Below are positions 33,328-42,596 of a DNA stretch of 64,000 nt, piece by piece (positions within the stretch are counted from its first letter, which is position 1; the number at the start of each line of letters is the position of its first letter). The stretch spans positions 1,978,001 through 2,042,000 of the forward strand of contig NZ_CP157804.1 in assembly GCF_040112705.1 (NCBI RefSeq), read 5' to 3'. The translations under genes and the position numbers were made by a program. This DNA is from Flagellimonas sp. MMG031 (GTDB taxonomy: Bacteria; Bacteroidota; Bacteroidia; Flavobacteriales; Flavobacteriaceae). The notes below the pieces were generated by a model. It searched no databases. It saw only the letters and a program-made list of their open reading frames with translations, and was not told the DNA's origin.

Positions 33328-34701
33328 TCAATTGGTAATTAAGGGTCTGTGTTTTTTTAAAGCGTAATTTTCTTTTAAGAACTTTTGGTCCAATTGGATA
33401 TTGGAAATGGCAATGGCAGCCCCCAAGGCCGAACCTAACGATGCGTCGGTTGTTTTGATCTTCATGTCTTCCAGACCGCGGGCCAATAGTTCCACAAAAA
33501 TTTGATTATTGGCAAAACCACCGTCAATGTACAACTGTTTGATATGGTCCTTTCCAATGGCACGTTTTATACTATCTATCTGTAATTCAACAAATTCCAT
33601 CATTAATTGGTGATATGCTTCTTCATAGGAATTGAATTGTACAGGCGTTGGAATGTTTGAAGGTGCCACATCCAGACTTATCCATTTGAATTTATGTGTA
33701 AAACCGTCCTTTAGCTTGCGATAGATGTCGGCATCAAAGTTCATGGTCTTGTGATGATCTTCCGAAACTCCGAAAAGAACTGCCAGTTTCTTGATCTGTT
33801 CGTTGTATTCATTCCCCAGAAACAAGCGTGCCGCTTTTATGGGAGCTCCATTGATACGCATGTAGTTGATACAATTGGAATCCGTATCCTCGTCCGTAAG
33901 GAGTTGTTTTGAAAATGGATTGAGTGCAATGCTCCAGGTTCCTGTGGAAAGCAGCAGGAATTTTTTGTCAATACTGCGTATATAGGGCAACAGGGCAGCT
34001 GAACTGTCGTGGATGCCCACACCTATCTTGATTTGGTGACCAAAGAGTTTGGAGTTGATACTGGTACCCGTATCCACTATCGATGGCAATATCTTATGGA
34101 TTTCCTCTTGATAGACCCAGTCGTGATAATCCTGCTTTTCATAGTTCCAAAGCGCAGTATGGCAACCGATACTGGTATATTCACTGACCGGAATTCCCGT
34201 AAACAAATAGCTTAGATATTGTGGTAAATGAAGCGAATGTTTGATTTTTGAAAATACGTCCGGTTTTTCGTGTTTTAACCAATACAATTGGATGCCCGAG
34301 TTGAGCATACCCTCCCGGGTTGTGCCTGTTTCCCTACAAAACTGTATCTCGGGTCCATACTGCGCATAGAACTTGTCAATGATGGTTGCATTGATAGGCT
34401 TTGTATAATTGTAGAGAGGTGTAACCACCTTTCCCATATCATCCAAATTAACAAAGCTTGCGCCATAGGATGAAAAATTGACCGCCTTTATTTTGTAATC
34501 CTTTGCTTTGAGTATGTCTTGAAAAGTACGTTGTACCCAACTCTCAAGTGCTTTCAGGTTCTCGGTAGGGTGTCCATCCTCATCTTCAATGGTTTCCAAA
34601 TAGGTGTAATCGCGATGGACTTCCCTAAAGTCCATATCAAAAAGGAAAAACTTTTTATTGGTTTTACCAATGTCAAAAACCGCAATTACTTCTTGTGCCA
34701 T
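33328..34701 (-). CDS. FGGY-family carbohydrate kinase (rhamnulokinase)
   Basis: 457 residues, cytosolic. N-terminal phosphate-binding loop VFDIGKTNKKFFLFD, central GIHDSSAALLPY with the catalytic Asp and LSTGTWSIALNPF, and C-terminal IDGGFANNQIFVELLARGL then GSALGAAIAI (adenosine-binding). Operon context (isomerase 11 bp upstream, aldolase further up) makes L-rhamnulose the likely substrate, giving L-rhamnulose-1-phosphate. L-fuculose or another ketose is possible by sequence alone. Confidence 0.9.
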   Translation of the reverse strand: MAQEVIAVFDIGKTNKKFFLFDMDFREVHRDYTYLETIEDEDGHPTENLKALESWVQRTFQDILKAKDYKIKAVNFSSYGASFVNLDDMGKVVTPLYNYTKPINATIIDKFYAQYGPEIQFCRETGTTREGMLNSGIQLYWLKHEKPDVFSKIKHSLHLPQYLSYLFTGIPVSEYTSIGCHTALWNYEKQDYHDWVYQEEIHKILPSIVDTGTSINSKLFGHQIKIGVGIHDSSAALLPYIRSIDKKFLLLSTGTWSIALNPFSKQLLTDEDTDSNCINYMRINGAPIKAARLFLGNEYNEQIKKLAVLFGVSEDHHKTMNFDADIYRKLKDGFTHKFKWISLDVAPSNIPTPVQFNSYEEAYHQLMMEFVELQIDSIKRAIGKDHIKQLYIDGGFANNQIFVELLARGLEDMKIKTTDASLGSALGAAIAISNIQLDQKFLKENYALKKHRPLITN

Positions 34702-34711
34702 TTGCTTCGGA

Positions 34712-35992
34712 TTATAGGCCTGTTGCCATGGTATGTTTGCCTCTTTCGTCCACCAATTTTTTACGGACTTCCAAATGCCTGTAAGTGTCCAATGGGTTTA
34801 GCGCTCCACCGTTGGATATTCTGGCTCGCTCCAATAGTGGGCGTATATCCGTAAGATAGGCTTCCTGTAAAATTTCCTGGCACAAAGTCACATCATGGTT
34901 CTGTTGTGCATCACGAAGGGCCTTTTGGTCTACCAATAATGCTTTTGCGTAGGACGAGCGTATGGCCTCCAATGACTGCATCAAATCTTCCAAAGGATCT
35001 TTTAGATTGTGGCTGGTATCGATCATCCAAGCAGGGTAGGGATTCTGTGGATTGTTTTCCATGCCGTACACCAATTCGTTGAATATCAAAAATAGGGAAT
35101 ACGGTTTGATGCTCCCTACGGTAAGGTCATCGTCCCCATATTTGCTGTCGTTAAAATGAAATCCTCCCAACTTGCCCTTCATCATTAAAGTGGCGACTAT
35201 CTGTTCAATATTGGTATTGGGCAAATGGTGACCCAGATCGACCAAGGTATAGGCTTTTGGACCACATTCATTGGCCAACATAAAGGAAGTGCCCCAATCT
35301 TGGATTACCGTGCTATAGAAATTAGGCTCGTACGGTTTGTATTCAATAAAGAGCTTCCAATCCTCAGGTAAGGTTCTGTAGATTTGCTGCAAACTGTCCT
35401 GCGTATTTTTGAGTACGGTCTGGAAGTTGTTCTGTCCGGGAAAACTGGAACCATCGGCCAGCCATACGGTCAAACTTTTGGACCCTAATTTTTCGCCCAG
35501 TCGGATGACATCGATATTGTGTTGTATGGCCTGTTGCCTCGCATTATCGTCCGTACTGCAGAGAGACCCGAACTTATAGGAATGCTTTTGGTCGGGTTGG
35601 TCTTGAAAGGTATTGGAGTTCATGGCATCAAAAGTGAGCCCCAACGATTTGGTCAATGTCTTTATCTTTTCGGTATCTTCTGGCACGTCCCAAGGGATGT
35701 GCAGGGAAATGGCGCCTGCTGATCTGGTAAGCGTATGAATGAGTCCAACGTCCTCAATTTTTTGCTCCAAAGTGCCCGGTTCACCATGGTATGAGAAACG
35801 ACCAAAACGTGTTCCTCCTGCACCCAAGGCCCAACTGGGAATGGCTACTTGAAAATCGCTTATTTTCTTTAGGATATGTTCAACATCAAAACCTTTTTTG
35901 GCTAGGGTATTGGCCAAAAAATCAAAACTTTGATCATGTTTGTCAAAGTTATTTTGGTTGTGTGATGTAATGTGTTCCTTATCTAAAACCAT
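34712..35992 (-). CDS. rhaI: L-rhamnose isomerase (RhaI type)
   Basis: 426 residues, the size of the RhaI (Pseudomonas stutzeri-like) isomerases and not the E. coli RhaA type. TIM-barrel metal ligands are visible: FIEYKPYEP (Glu), LVDLGHHLPN (Asp, His), GGFHFNDSKYGDDD (His, Asp). It converts L-rhamnose to L-rhamnulose. The gene is the second of the minus-strand operon, 75 bp after the aldolase/dehydrogenase gene with a hairpin between them, and 10 bp before the kinase. Confidence 0.92.
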   Translation of the reverse strand: MVLDKEHITSHNQNNFDKHDQSFDFLANTLAKKGFDVEHILKKISDFQVAIPSWALGAGGTRFGRFSYHGEPGTLEQKIEDVGLIHTLTRSAGAISLHIPWDVPEDTEKIKTLTKSLGLTFDAMNSNTFQDQPDQKHSYKFGSLCSTDDNARQQAIQHNIDVIRLGEKLGSKSLTVWLADGSSFPGQNNFQTVLKNTQDSLQQIYRTLPEDWKLFIEYKPYEPNFYSTVIQDWGTSFMLANECGPKAYTLVDLGHHLPNTNIEQIVATLMMKGKLGGFHFNDSKYGDDDLTVGSIKPYSLFLIFNELVYGMENNPQNPYPAWMIDTSHNLKDPLEDLMQSLEAIRSSYAKALLVDQKALRDAQQNHDVTLCQEILQEAYLTDIRPLLERARISNGGALNPLDTYRHLEVRKKLVDERGKHTMATGL

Positions 35993-36006
35993 GAGTTGAT
36001 TTTTTT

Positions 36007-36036
36007 AAAACCGTAGGCTATGGTATAACCTACGGT
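36007..36036 (-). terminator. Intra-operon hairpin between aldolase and isomerase genes
   Basis: Read on the minus strand, ACCGTAGG (36036-36029) pairs with CCTACGGT (36017-36010), followed by TTTTAAAAAA. It resembles an attenuator or weak terminator and sits 32 bp after the stop of the aldolase gene. It probably lowers expression of the downstream genes or protects the upstream mRNA end. Confidence 0.6.
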
Positions 36037-36067
36037 CATTCTTAAATTAACTAAACCAAAAACTTAT

Positions 36068-38167
36068 CTATCTTGTAAATGCGTTGGCCATGCCACCATC
36101 TACATTGATAATGTTTCCAGTACTTTTATCCAATAGCCCTACAAAAGCGAATACACCGTTGGCTATATCTTCTGGATATATAATTTCATTGAGCAGGTTT
36201 CGTTTGGCATAGTGGGCCGGCAGGTCTTCCACTTCAATGCCATAGGCCTTGGCACGGCCTTCGGCCCATTCACCTTCCCAGATTTTGCTTCCTACGATAA
36301 CGCCATCGGGATTTACCGTATTCACACGTATCCCTTTACCGCCCAATTCTGCTGCCAATAAACGGACCATGTGTTGCTGTGCCGCTTTAGCGGTTCCGTA
36401 GCCCACGTTGTTGGGTCCGGACACCAAACCATTTTTGCTGGCGATGCTGATGATATCTCCGCCCAAATCTTGCTTGTTCATAATTTCCACTCCTTGTTTA
36501 AAGAGCTCGAACTGTCCTTTTACCAGTACGTTTTGAAGTAAGTCCCAGTCTTGCTCGGTGGTCTCTGCCAAGGGTTTTGAAATGGCCAAACCTGCACTAT
36601 GTACGACCAGGTCCACGCCCCCGAATTCCAAACAAGCGGACTTATAAGCATCTTCAATGGATACTGAGCTGGTTACATCACACACCGCATAGCTTGCTAC
36701 ATCCCTTGGGTAGGTTTCCACGGCCTCTTTTAATCGGTCTTCGGCGATATCCGTCAAAACCACATTGGCCCCTTGTTCGGCAAGTTTATCGGCAATGGCC
36801 TTACCGATTCCGCCTCCAGCACCAGTGACCAAGGCCACTTTTCTGGACAAAGGCTTTTCTTTGGGCATCCGTTGCAATTTCGCCTCTTCCAATAACCAAT
36901 ACTCAATATCAAAGGCCTCTTGCCTTGGTAAAGAGGTATAAGCCGAAATGGCTTCTGCACCGCGCATTACGTTGATGGCATTGATATAGAATTCACTCGC
37001 CACACGGGTGGTCTGCTTGTTTTTGGCAAAGCTGAACATCCCAATTCCCGGATAGATAATGATGACAGGGTTGGGGTCTCGCATAGCCGGACTATTGTCA
37101 TGCTTGCAACTTTCGTAGTAAGCTGCATATTCTTTTCGGTACTGTTCAAAGGCCGGCTCCAGCTTTTTGAGAATGTCATCCACGTTGGATAAATCTTCCT
37201 CGGGGTCCAGTTTAAGTACCAAGGGTTGTATTTTAGTGCGCAAAAAGTGGTCGGGACATGAGGTTCCCATAGGCGCCAATCTTTCCAGATCGTTGCTGTT
37301 GATGTATTCCATGACCACATCCGCATCGGTGAAATGCCCGATCATACGGTTTTCTGAAGAACAGAGACCGCGTAACAATGGCATTAACTGTGCAGCTTTT
37401 TCCTTTCGTTCATTTGCTGGCAAGGATGCTACTTTTTGTCCACCGAAGACGCTGCCTTGTTGCTTGATTTTTTTCTCAATATATTCAGAAGCCATTTCTA
37501 TGACTTCCAGACTGTTGATGTAGCATTCATATGAAGTGTCTCCCCAAGTGAACAGACCATGGCTCCCCAATACGATACCTCGTATTCCGGGGTTATCGTT
37601 CAAGCATTTTTCCAATTGAAGTCCAAGGTCGAAGCCTGGTCGTTGCCAAGGCACCCAGCCCATGGTGTCTCCCCAAATTTCCTTGGTCACTTTTTCACTG
37701 TCCTTTGCGGCGGCAACGGCAATCAAAGCATCAGGGTGTAAGTGATCAATGTGCTTAAAGGGCAACAGGCCATGCAGAGGGGTGTCGATAGATGGGGCAC
37801 GGCTGTCCAAGTCATAGATGCAATGGTTAAATAGTCCCACCATCCTATCCTCATCATGGAGACCCTTGTAAACTTTCTTTAAGTTTCTCAAGCGCTCCGT
37901 ATAAAGTCCTGCGATTCCCGATCGGGTCAGGGTACCAATATCACCTCCAGATCCTTTAATCCACATCACTTCGACCTCTTCGTTGGTCAAAGGGTCCTTT
38001 TCTATGGTCTTGCAGCTCGTATTCCCACCTCCATAGTTGGTAATCCTAAGATCGGAGCCCAAAATATTTGATCGGTACAGGAACAGGGCCACTTGGTCGT
38101 TTCCAAGCTCCAAAGCCTTTTTTTCGTCCCATAGATAATCCACGTGTTTAAAAGTCTTAATCCCCAT
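36068..38167 (-). CDS. Bifunctional rhamnulose-1-phosphate aldolase / short-chain dehydrogenase
   Basis: 699 residues, a fusion. Residues 1-420: class II aldolase/adducin-type domain with MWIKGSGGDIGTLTRSGIAG, metal His ligands in FKHIDHLHPDALIAVA and VLGSHGLFTWGD. Residues 435-699: Rossmann SDR domain with VALVTGAGGGIGKAIADKLA, catalytic YGTAK (Tyr, Lys) and a C-terminal NIINVDGGMANAF. Known members split L-rhamnulose-1-phosphate to DHAP and L-lactaldehyde and oxidise the latter to L-lactate. This is the first gene of the minus-strand operon; its start is 99 bp from the divergent regulator. No truncation or missing catalytic residue is seen. Confidence 0.95.
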   Translation of the reverse strand: MGIKTFKHVDYLWDEKKALELGNDQVALFLYRSNILGSDLRITNYGGGNTSCKTIEKDPLTNEEVEVMWIKGSGGDIGTLTRSGIAGLYTERLRNLKKVYKGLHDEDRMVGLFNHCIYDLDSRAPSIDTPLHGLLPFKHIDHLHPDALIAVAAAKDSEKVTKEIWGDTMGWVPWQRPGFDLGLQLEKCLNDNPGIRGIVLGSHGLFTWGDTSYECYINSLEVIEMASEYIEKKIKQQGSVFGGQKVASLPANERKEKAAQLMPLLRGLCSSENRMIGHFTDADVVMEYINSNDLERLAPMGTSCPDHFLRTKIQPLVLKLDPEEDLSNVDDILKKLEPAFEQYRKEYAAYYESCKHDNSPAMRDPNPVIIIYPGIGMFSFAKNKQTTRVASEFYINAINVMRGAEAISAYTSLPRQEAFDIEYWLLEEAKLQRMPKEKPLSRKVALVTGAGGGIGKAIADKLAEQGANVVLTDIAEDRLKEAVETYPRDVASYAVCDVTSSVSIEDAYKSACLEFGGVDLVVHSAGLAISKPLAETTEQDWDLLQNVLVKGQFELFKQGVEIMNKQDLGGDIISIASKNGLVSGPNNVGYGTAKAAQQHMVRLLAAELGGKGIRVNTVNPDGVIVGSKIWEGEWAEGRAKAYGIEVEDLPAHYAKRNLLNEIIYPEDIANGVFAFVGLLDKSTGNIINVDGGMANAFTR

Positions 38168-38193
38168 CAGGTTATTTTTTTTATTATTGTTGT

Positions 38194-38250
38194 GGGTAAA
38201 TGTAGTTACCCATTTTCTTTTAAGTGTTCTGCACTGTTAAGTAAACACTT
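38194..38250. promoter_or_regulatory. Regulator/aldolase intergenic control region
   Basis: Contains (a) GGGTAA-ATGTAG-TTACCC, a 6-bp perfect dyad at 38194-38211, which overlaps a minus-strand near-consensus -7 box TACATTTA (38205-38198); (b) GTTCTGCACTGTT at 38226-38238, matching 12 of 13 bases of a minus-strand motif in the susC promoter (39347-39335); (c) AAGTGTT (38222-38228) with inverted AACACTT (38244-38250). These are candidate operators for the adjacent GntR-type regulator. Confidence 0.5.
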
Positions 38251-38266
38251 CTTAAAAGTTACTAAA

Positions 38267-39295
38267 ATGATGGGATTGATTGACATAAAAGAGGAATCAA
38301 AAGTACCAAAGTACAAACAGATTGTAGATTCCATTTTGGCAGCTATTGAAAATGGCAAGATAAAATTGGATGATAGGTTGCCGTCGGTGAACGAACTGCT
38401 GATCGAATTTGATATTTCTCGGGATACCGTGGTAAGGGCTTACGACCACCTTAAAAAAAACAAGATTATTGAATCCGTTCCCGGCAAGGGATATTATGTA
38501 AAAAGGGATGAGCTTGCCCTTAAAGCCAAGGTGTTTCTATTGTTCAATAAATTGAGTCCCCATAAAAAAATTATTTATGATGCATTTGCGAGGACACTTG
38601 GTGACAATGCGACCATAGATTTCTTTATATATGAAAACAATTACCGGCATTTTAAGGAATTGATCCTGGATTCCAAAAAACGGTCCTATACCTATACCCA
38701 TTATGTTGTAATCAGCCATTTTGAAGAAGGAGGAGACGATGTACTTAATTTTATCAAAAAAGAGATCCCATTGGAAAAATTAATCGTTCTGGATAAACGT
38801 TTGGACGGACTGCCCAATACTGTGTCCAGTATTTATCAAGATTTTGAAAAGGATATTTATTCGGCCTTGGTTACGTTAAACCCAAAACTTCGTAAGTACA
38901 AACAGATCAAGTTGCTTCTAAGAAAAAAGACCTATCATCCCATTGAGATTAAAAAAGGATTCATAAAATTTTGCGGTCAATATGCCTATGAGTTCGGAAT
39001 CATCGAAGAGATAGAGTCCAGTGAAATCGAAAAGGAAACGGTATATATCAACCTTAAAGAAAGTGATCTAGTGGTGTTGATCAAAAAAATAAAGCAGACC
39101 AAATTTGTGCTGGGCAAGGATGTGGGAATCATTTCCTATAACGAGACGCCTTTAAAGGAGGTCTTGCTCGAAGGTATTACGGTCATCTCCACCGATTTTG
39201 AAAACCTTGGTAAAAAGGCTGCGGAGATCGTGCTTAAAAACCAGACCATCTACACGGAAAACCCATTCCACGTTATCCAGCGGAACTCCCTTTAA
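38267..39295 (+). CDS. GntR-family transcriptional regulator with sugar-binding-like C-domain
   Basis: 342 residues from ATG 38267 (a second ATG follows at once; the 41-codon upstream extension runs through the promoter and is not credible). Winged-helix GntR domain at about residues 8-75: YKQIVDSILAAIENGKIKLD, LPSVNELLIEFDISRDTVVR, KGYYVKRDE. Residues 80-340 resemble LacI-type periplasmic-binding domains (DVGIISYNETPLKEVLLEGI, ITVISTDFENLGKKAAEIVL), the arrangement of Bacteroidota pentose/deoxyhexose regulators. It is divergent from the rhamnose catabolic operon and followed by susC, so it probably responds to L-rhamnose or a derivative. Confidence 0.9.
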   Translation: MMGLIDIKEESKVPKYKQIVDSILAAIENGKIKLDDRLPSVNELLIEFDISRDTVVRAYDHLKKNKIIESVPGKGYYVKRDELALKAKVFLLFNKLSPHKKIIYDAFARTLGDNATIDFFIYENNYRHFKELILDSKKRSYTYTHYVVISHFEEGGDDVLNFIKKEIPLEKLIVLDKRLDGLPNTVSSIYQDFEKDIYSALVTLNPKLRKYKQIKLLLRKKTYHPIEIKKGFIKFCGQYAYEFGIIEEIESSEIEKETVYINLKESDLVVLIKKIKQTKFVLGKDVGIISYNETPLKEVLLEGITVISTDFENLGKKAAEIVLKNQTIYTENPFHVIQRNSL

Positions 39296-39334
39296 TTTAC
39301 TTCCATTTTTTGCCAACTTTCCTATCTGTATCAG

Positions 39335-39359
39335 AACAGTACAGAACGGAATAGTTTTG
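39335..39359 (+). promoter_or_regulatory. susC promoter with putative regulator site
   Basis: -7 box TAGTTTTG (39352-39359) matches TAnnTTTG. Just upstream, 39335-39347 reads AACAGTACAGAAC, the reverse complement of GTTCTGTACTGTT, differing in one base from the motif in the regulator/aldolase intergenic region. CAGAAC occurs twice here (39332 and 39342). No TTG at -33 is seen, which would fit an activator-dependent promoter. 5' UTR about 115 nt. Confidence 0.5.
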
Positions 39360-39481
39360 CCCTAACATTAGCTTAACATTGTCGTGAATCAGGTGTCATT
39401 CAAGGCTTATGATTCAATTTTTGACCTAAAAAACAAACTAACTAAAGGTCTATTGCACAATTAATTAACTAAAAACAAACT

Positions 39482-42400
39482 ATGAGGACTAAACAGACAT
39501 TATGGCTAGCGGTTCTTTTTATGGCAATTTTCTGTGGCTTTTCCGCCAATGCACAGCAGAGAATTACAGTAGAGGGAACTGTTACAGACGCCGAAACGGG
39601 CCAGCCTTTGCCGGGGGTTACTGTAGTGGAGCAGGGCACCACTAATGGTACAAGTGCCGATTTTGATGGTAATTATACCATTGAGGTGGCTTCAAATGGA
39701 GTATTGATCTTTTCTTCCGTGGGCTATGCGGCCCAGAACGTGCCTGTCAATGGAAGGACACAAATTGACCTTGCGTTATCAGTGGACAGCCAACAGCTTG
39801 ATGAGGTAGTAATCGTGGGATACGGTACACAGAGCAGTAGAAAGGTGACGGGAGCTGTACAGCAACTTAATACACAAGAGTTGGCAGATTTGCCTGTTCC
39901 CCAAATAACGCAAAAACTTCAAGGTAGACTTGTGGGTGTTCAAATCAATCAGACCACAGGTAGACCAGGAGAAGGAGTGCAAGTTCGGGTAAGGGGTCAA
40001 GCCTCGATATTGGCGGGTAGTGACCCGTTATACGTTGTGGACGGATTTCCAATTGTTGGTGATATCAGTACCATTAACCCGGATGAAATTGAAAGCATAT
40101 CCGTATTGAAAGATGCCGCTTCTACCTCCCTATATGGGTCAAGAGCTGCGAATGGGGTTGTTTTGATCACCACTAAAACTGGTAAAACCGAAAGGGGAGA
40201 ACTTTCCGTCAATTATTTTGGAGGGGTTCAGACTGTTCCGCAGCAGGGGCGTCCAGACATGATGAATGCAAGGGAGTTTGCCCAGTTTAAAAAGGAATCT
40301 GCCGAAGATTTGGGCGTTCCGGTTCCAGAGCCATTTCAGAATCCAGAACAATATGGAGAAGGTTTTGATTGGTACGATGGAATGTTCAGAACTGCCGCTA
40401 TCCAGAGTTTAAACCTAACCTGGTCGTCACGCACCGAACGTTCATCCCATGCTATTGTCGCTGGATACTTTGATCAAGAAGGAGTTATGATTAACTCCGA
40501 TTTCAAACGTTATTCCATGCGTGCGAATTCTTCCTTTAAGTTAGGAAAAAAAGTAAATCTTGGACTATCGGTTGCACCAACCTACACCATCGATAATATT
40601 CCAAACTCAGACGGTGCCTTTTATAGTGGTAACGTAGACGGTGTTGCCGGAGGTGGTCTTATTAACAATGCCTTGTTGACATGGCCTATATTTCCATTTC
40701 AGAATGAGGATGGATCGTATCCACCAACCGCATTTACACCGGGCATCAGTGCTTTTCCAACGCCTAACTGGGTGTATGCTGCCAATGAGATTACCAACGA
40801 AACCAGGGAAACACGAATCTTGGCCAACCTTTTCCTTGATTATGAAATCATAGATGGGCTCAAATTCAAAACAACGATCAATGGTGATTTTGGTCAAACC
40901 AATTTCTTCAGCTTTAGCCCATCAACGGTATCGAATGTATTTACAGCGCTACCGCCGGTTATAGCTACGAGCACAAGGAGGCAGAACGAATATCTTAGCT
41001 GGTTGAATGAAAATACGTTAACCTATACCAAAACTTTCGGTGACCACAGCATAGAGCTTTTGGCAGGAGCTGCTTATCAAAAGTTTGATGGTGAAACGTC
41101 TCAACTTCGATTGTCAAACTTCCCGGATGACCGTGTGCAAACTATTCAGTCAGCACTCAATATTGAGCGAGGAGCATCATTCAATAACATCAATGAGTGG
41201 AGTTTAACTTCTTATTTCTCCAGATTCAATTATGATTACAAGGGCAAATATTTGTTTACCCTTGCTTTAAGACGAGATGGTTCATCCCGTTTTGGGTCGG
41301 AGAATCGTTGGGGTAATTTCCCATCAGCTTCTGCTGGTTGGGTGTTCAGTGACGAAGACTTTATGCAGGGCGTAGATTGGCTCAGTTTCGGAAAAGTAAG
41401 GGCTAGTTACGGTGTAATCGGTAACAACAATATTGGTAACTTCACACAGTTTGCACTTGTAGATAATTCGCTGAACGCTGTTTTTGGAAACTCTATTGTG
41501 AGTGGTGCTGCGGTTACTACCCTTGGAAACAACAATTTGGGGTGGGAGCGTACCAACCAGTTCGATATTGGATTGGATTTGAGATTGTTTGACGGTAGAG
41601 TGGAATTCATCTACGATTACTACAAAAAGAATACCACTGATTTATTGTTCAATGTGGATATCCCACAAGAATCCGGATTCACAAACTTCAATGATAATGT
41701 TGGTGAAATTGAGTTTTGGGGTCACGAGGTTGCGTTGATCACTAGAAACTTTGCGAGTGAAGACTTTACCTGGACATCAAATTTCAATATTGCGTTCAAT
41801 CGTAATAGGGTCGTTTCCCTTGCTGAAGGGGTTGACAGGATTTTCTCCGGTGCAGGAAACTACCAGAGTATTACCCGACCAGGCGAACCATTGGGTCAAT
41901 TTTGGGGCTTGATTTGGGACGGAGTTTATGATAACCAAGCCGAATTCGACAGTTCTCCAGTGGCTGCAGAATCCCAAGTGGGTACCATTAAGTTTGCAGA
42001 CGTCAATGGCGATGGAGTAATTACCTTTGGAGGAAACGAGGATGACCGTACTGTAATCGGAAACCCATTTCCTGACTATATCTTTGGTTTCACCAATGAC
42101 TTTAAATACAAGAATTGGGATGCAACCATTGTAATGCAAGGGTCTATTGGTAACGATATTGCGGTTACCTCCGATCAGGGAACTACCAACCTTGATGGTG
42201 TATTTAATGTGTTGCGCGATGTGCAAGACCGATGGAGGTCTCCAGAAAACCCAGGTAGTGGTAGATATGGTAAAACAACTGCGGCAACATTCATGGAGCG
42301 TGACTGGTTCTCCACTCGCTTTATAGAGGATGGTAGCTACCTTGCTGTACGTAATATTACTGTGGGATATAATTTCCCGCTTAAGGAAGACTTTTTCCTT

Positions 42401-42586
42401 AAAAGAGCAAGGCTATATGGATCGGTACAAAATGCATTTATGTTTACTGGGTATCGTGGCGTCAATCCAGATGTCAGCACTACTCAAACAGGTGCAGGCC
42501 AGTTGAACGCTCTGGCTTTGGGATATGACTGGGCCGCATACCCATTACCAAGAACTTTTACCTTAGGCTTTAACCTATCATTTTAA
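39482..42586 (+). CDS. SusC/RagA-family TonB-dependent outer-membrane transporter
   Basis: 1034 residues. Signal peptide ending FSANAQ, a carboxypeptidase-regulatory-like domain (VEGTVTDAETGQPLPGVTV, about 28-105), TonB box-like DEVVIVGYG near 117-125, plug with VDGFPIVGDISTINPDEIES and GSRAANGVVLITTKTGK, then a 22-strand barrel ending TLGFNLSF. It imports oligosaccharides with the SusD-like lipoprotein encoded 10 bp downstream. Context (rhamnosidases, rhamnose catabolism) points to rhamnose-containing glycans or glycosides. No anti-sigma/sigma pair is present; the GntR-type regulator just upstream is the likely controller. Confidence 0.97.
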   Translation: MRTKQTLWLAVLFMAIFCGFSANAQQRITVEGTVTDAETGQPLPGVTVVEQGTTNGTSADFDGNYTIEVASNGVLIFSSVGYAAQNVPVNGRTQIDLALSVDSQQLDEVVIVGYGTQSSRKVTGAVQQLNTQELADLPVPQITQKLQGRLVGVQINQTTGRPGEGVQVRVRGQASILAGSDPLYVVDGFPIVGDISTINPDEIESISVLKDAASTSLYGSRAANGVVLITTKTGKTERGELSVNYFGGVQTVPQQGRPDMMNAREFAQFKKESAEDLGVPVPEPFQNPEQYGEGFDWYDGMFRTAAIQSLNLTWSSRTERSSHAIVAGYFDQEGVMINSDFKRYSMRANSSFKLGKKVNLGLSVAPTYTIDNIPNSDGAFYSGNVDGVAGGGLINNALLTWPIFPFQNEDGSYPPTAFTPGISAFPTPNWVYAANEITNETRETRILANLFLDYEIIDGLKFKTTINGDFGQTNFFSFSPSTVSNVFTALPPVIATSTRRQNEYLSWLNENTLTYTKTFGDHSIELLAGAAYQKFDGETSQLRLSNFPDDRVQTIQSALNIERGASFNNINEWSLTSYFSRFNYDYKGKYLFTLALRRDGSSRFGSENRWGNFPSASAGWVFSDEDFMQGVDWLSFGKVRASYGVIGNNNIGNFTQFALVDNSLNAVFGNSIVSGAAVTTLGNNNLGWERTNQFDIGLDLRLFDGRVEFIYDYYKKNTTDLLFNVDIPQESGFTNFNDNVGEIEFWGHEVALITRNFASEDFTWTSNFNIAFNRNRVVSLAEGVDRIFSGAGNYQSITRPGEPLGQFWGLIWDGVYDNQAEFDSSPVAAESQVGTIKFADVNGDGVITFGGNEDDRTVIGNPFPDYIFGFTNDFKYKNWDATIVMQGSIGNDIAVTSDQGTTNLDGVFNVLRDVQDRWRSPENPGSGRYGKTTAATFMERDWFSTRFIEDGSYLAVRNITVGYNFPLKEDFFLKRARLYGSVQNAFMFTGYRGVNPDVSTTQTGAGQLNALALGYDWAAYPLPRTFTLGFNLSF

Positions 42587-42596
42587 AAAAGAAATC

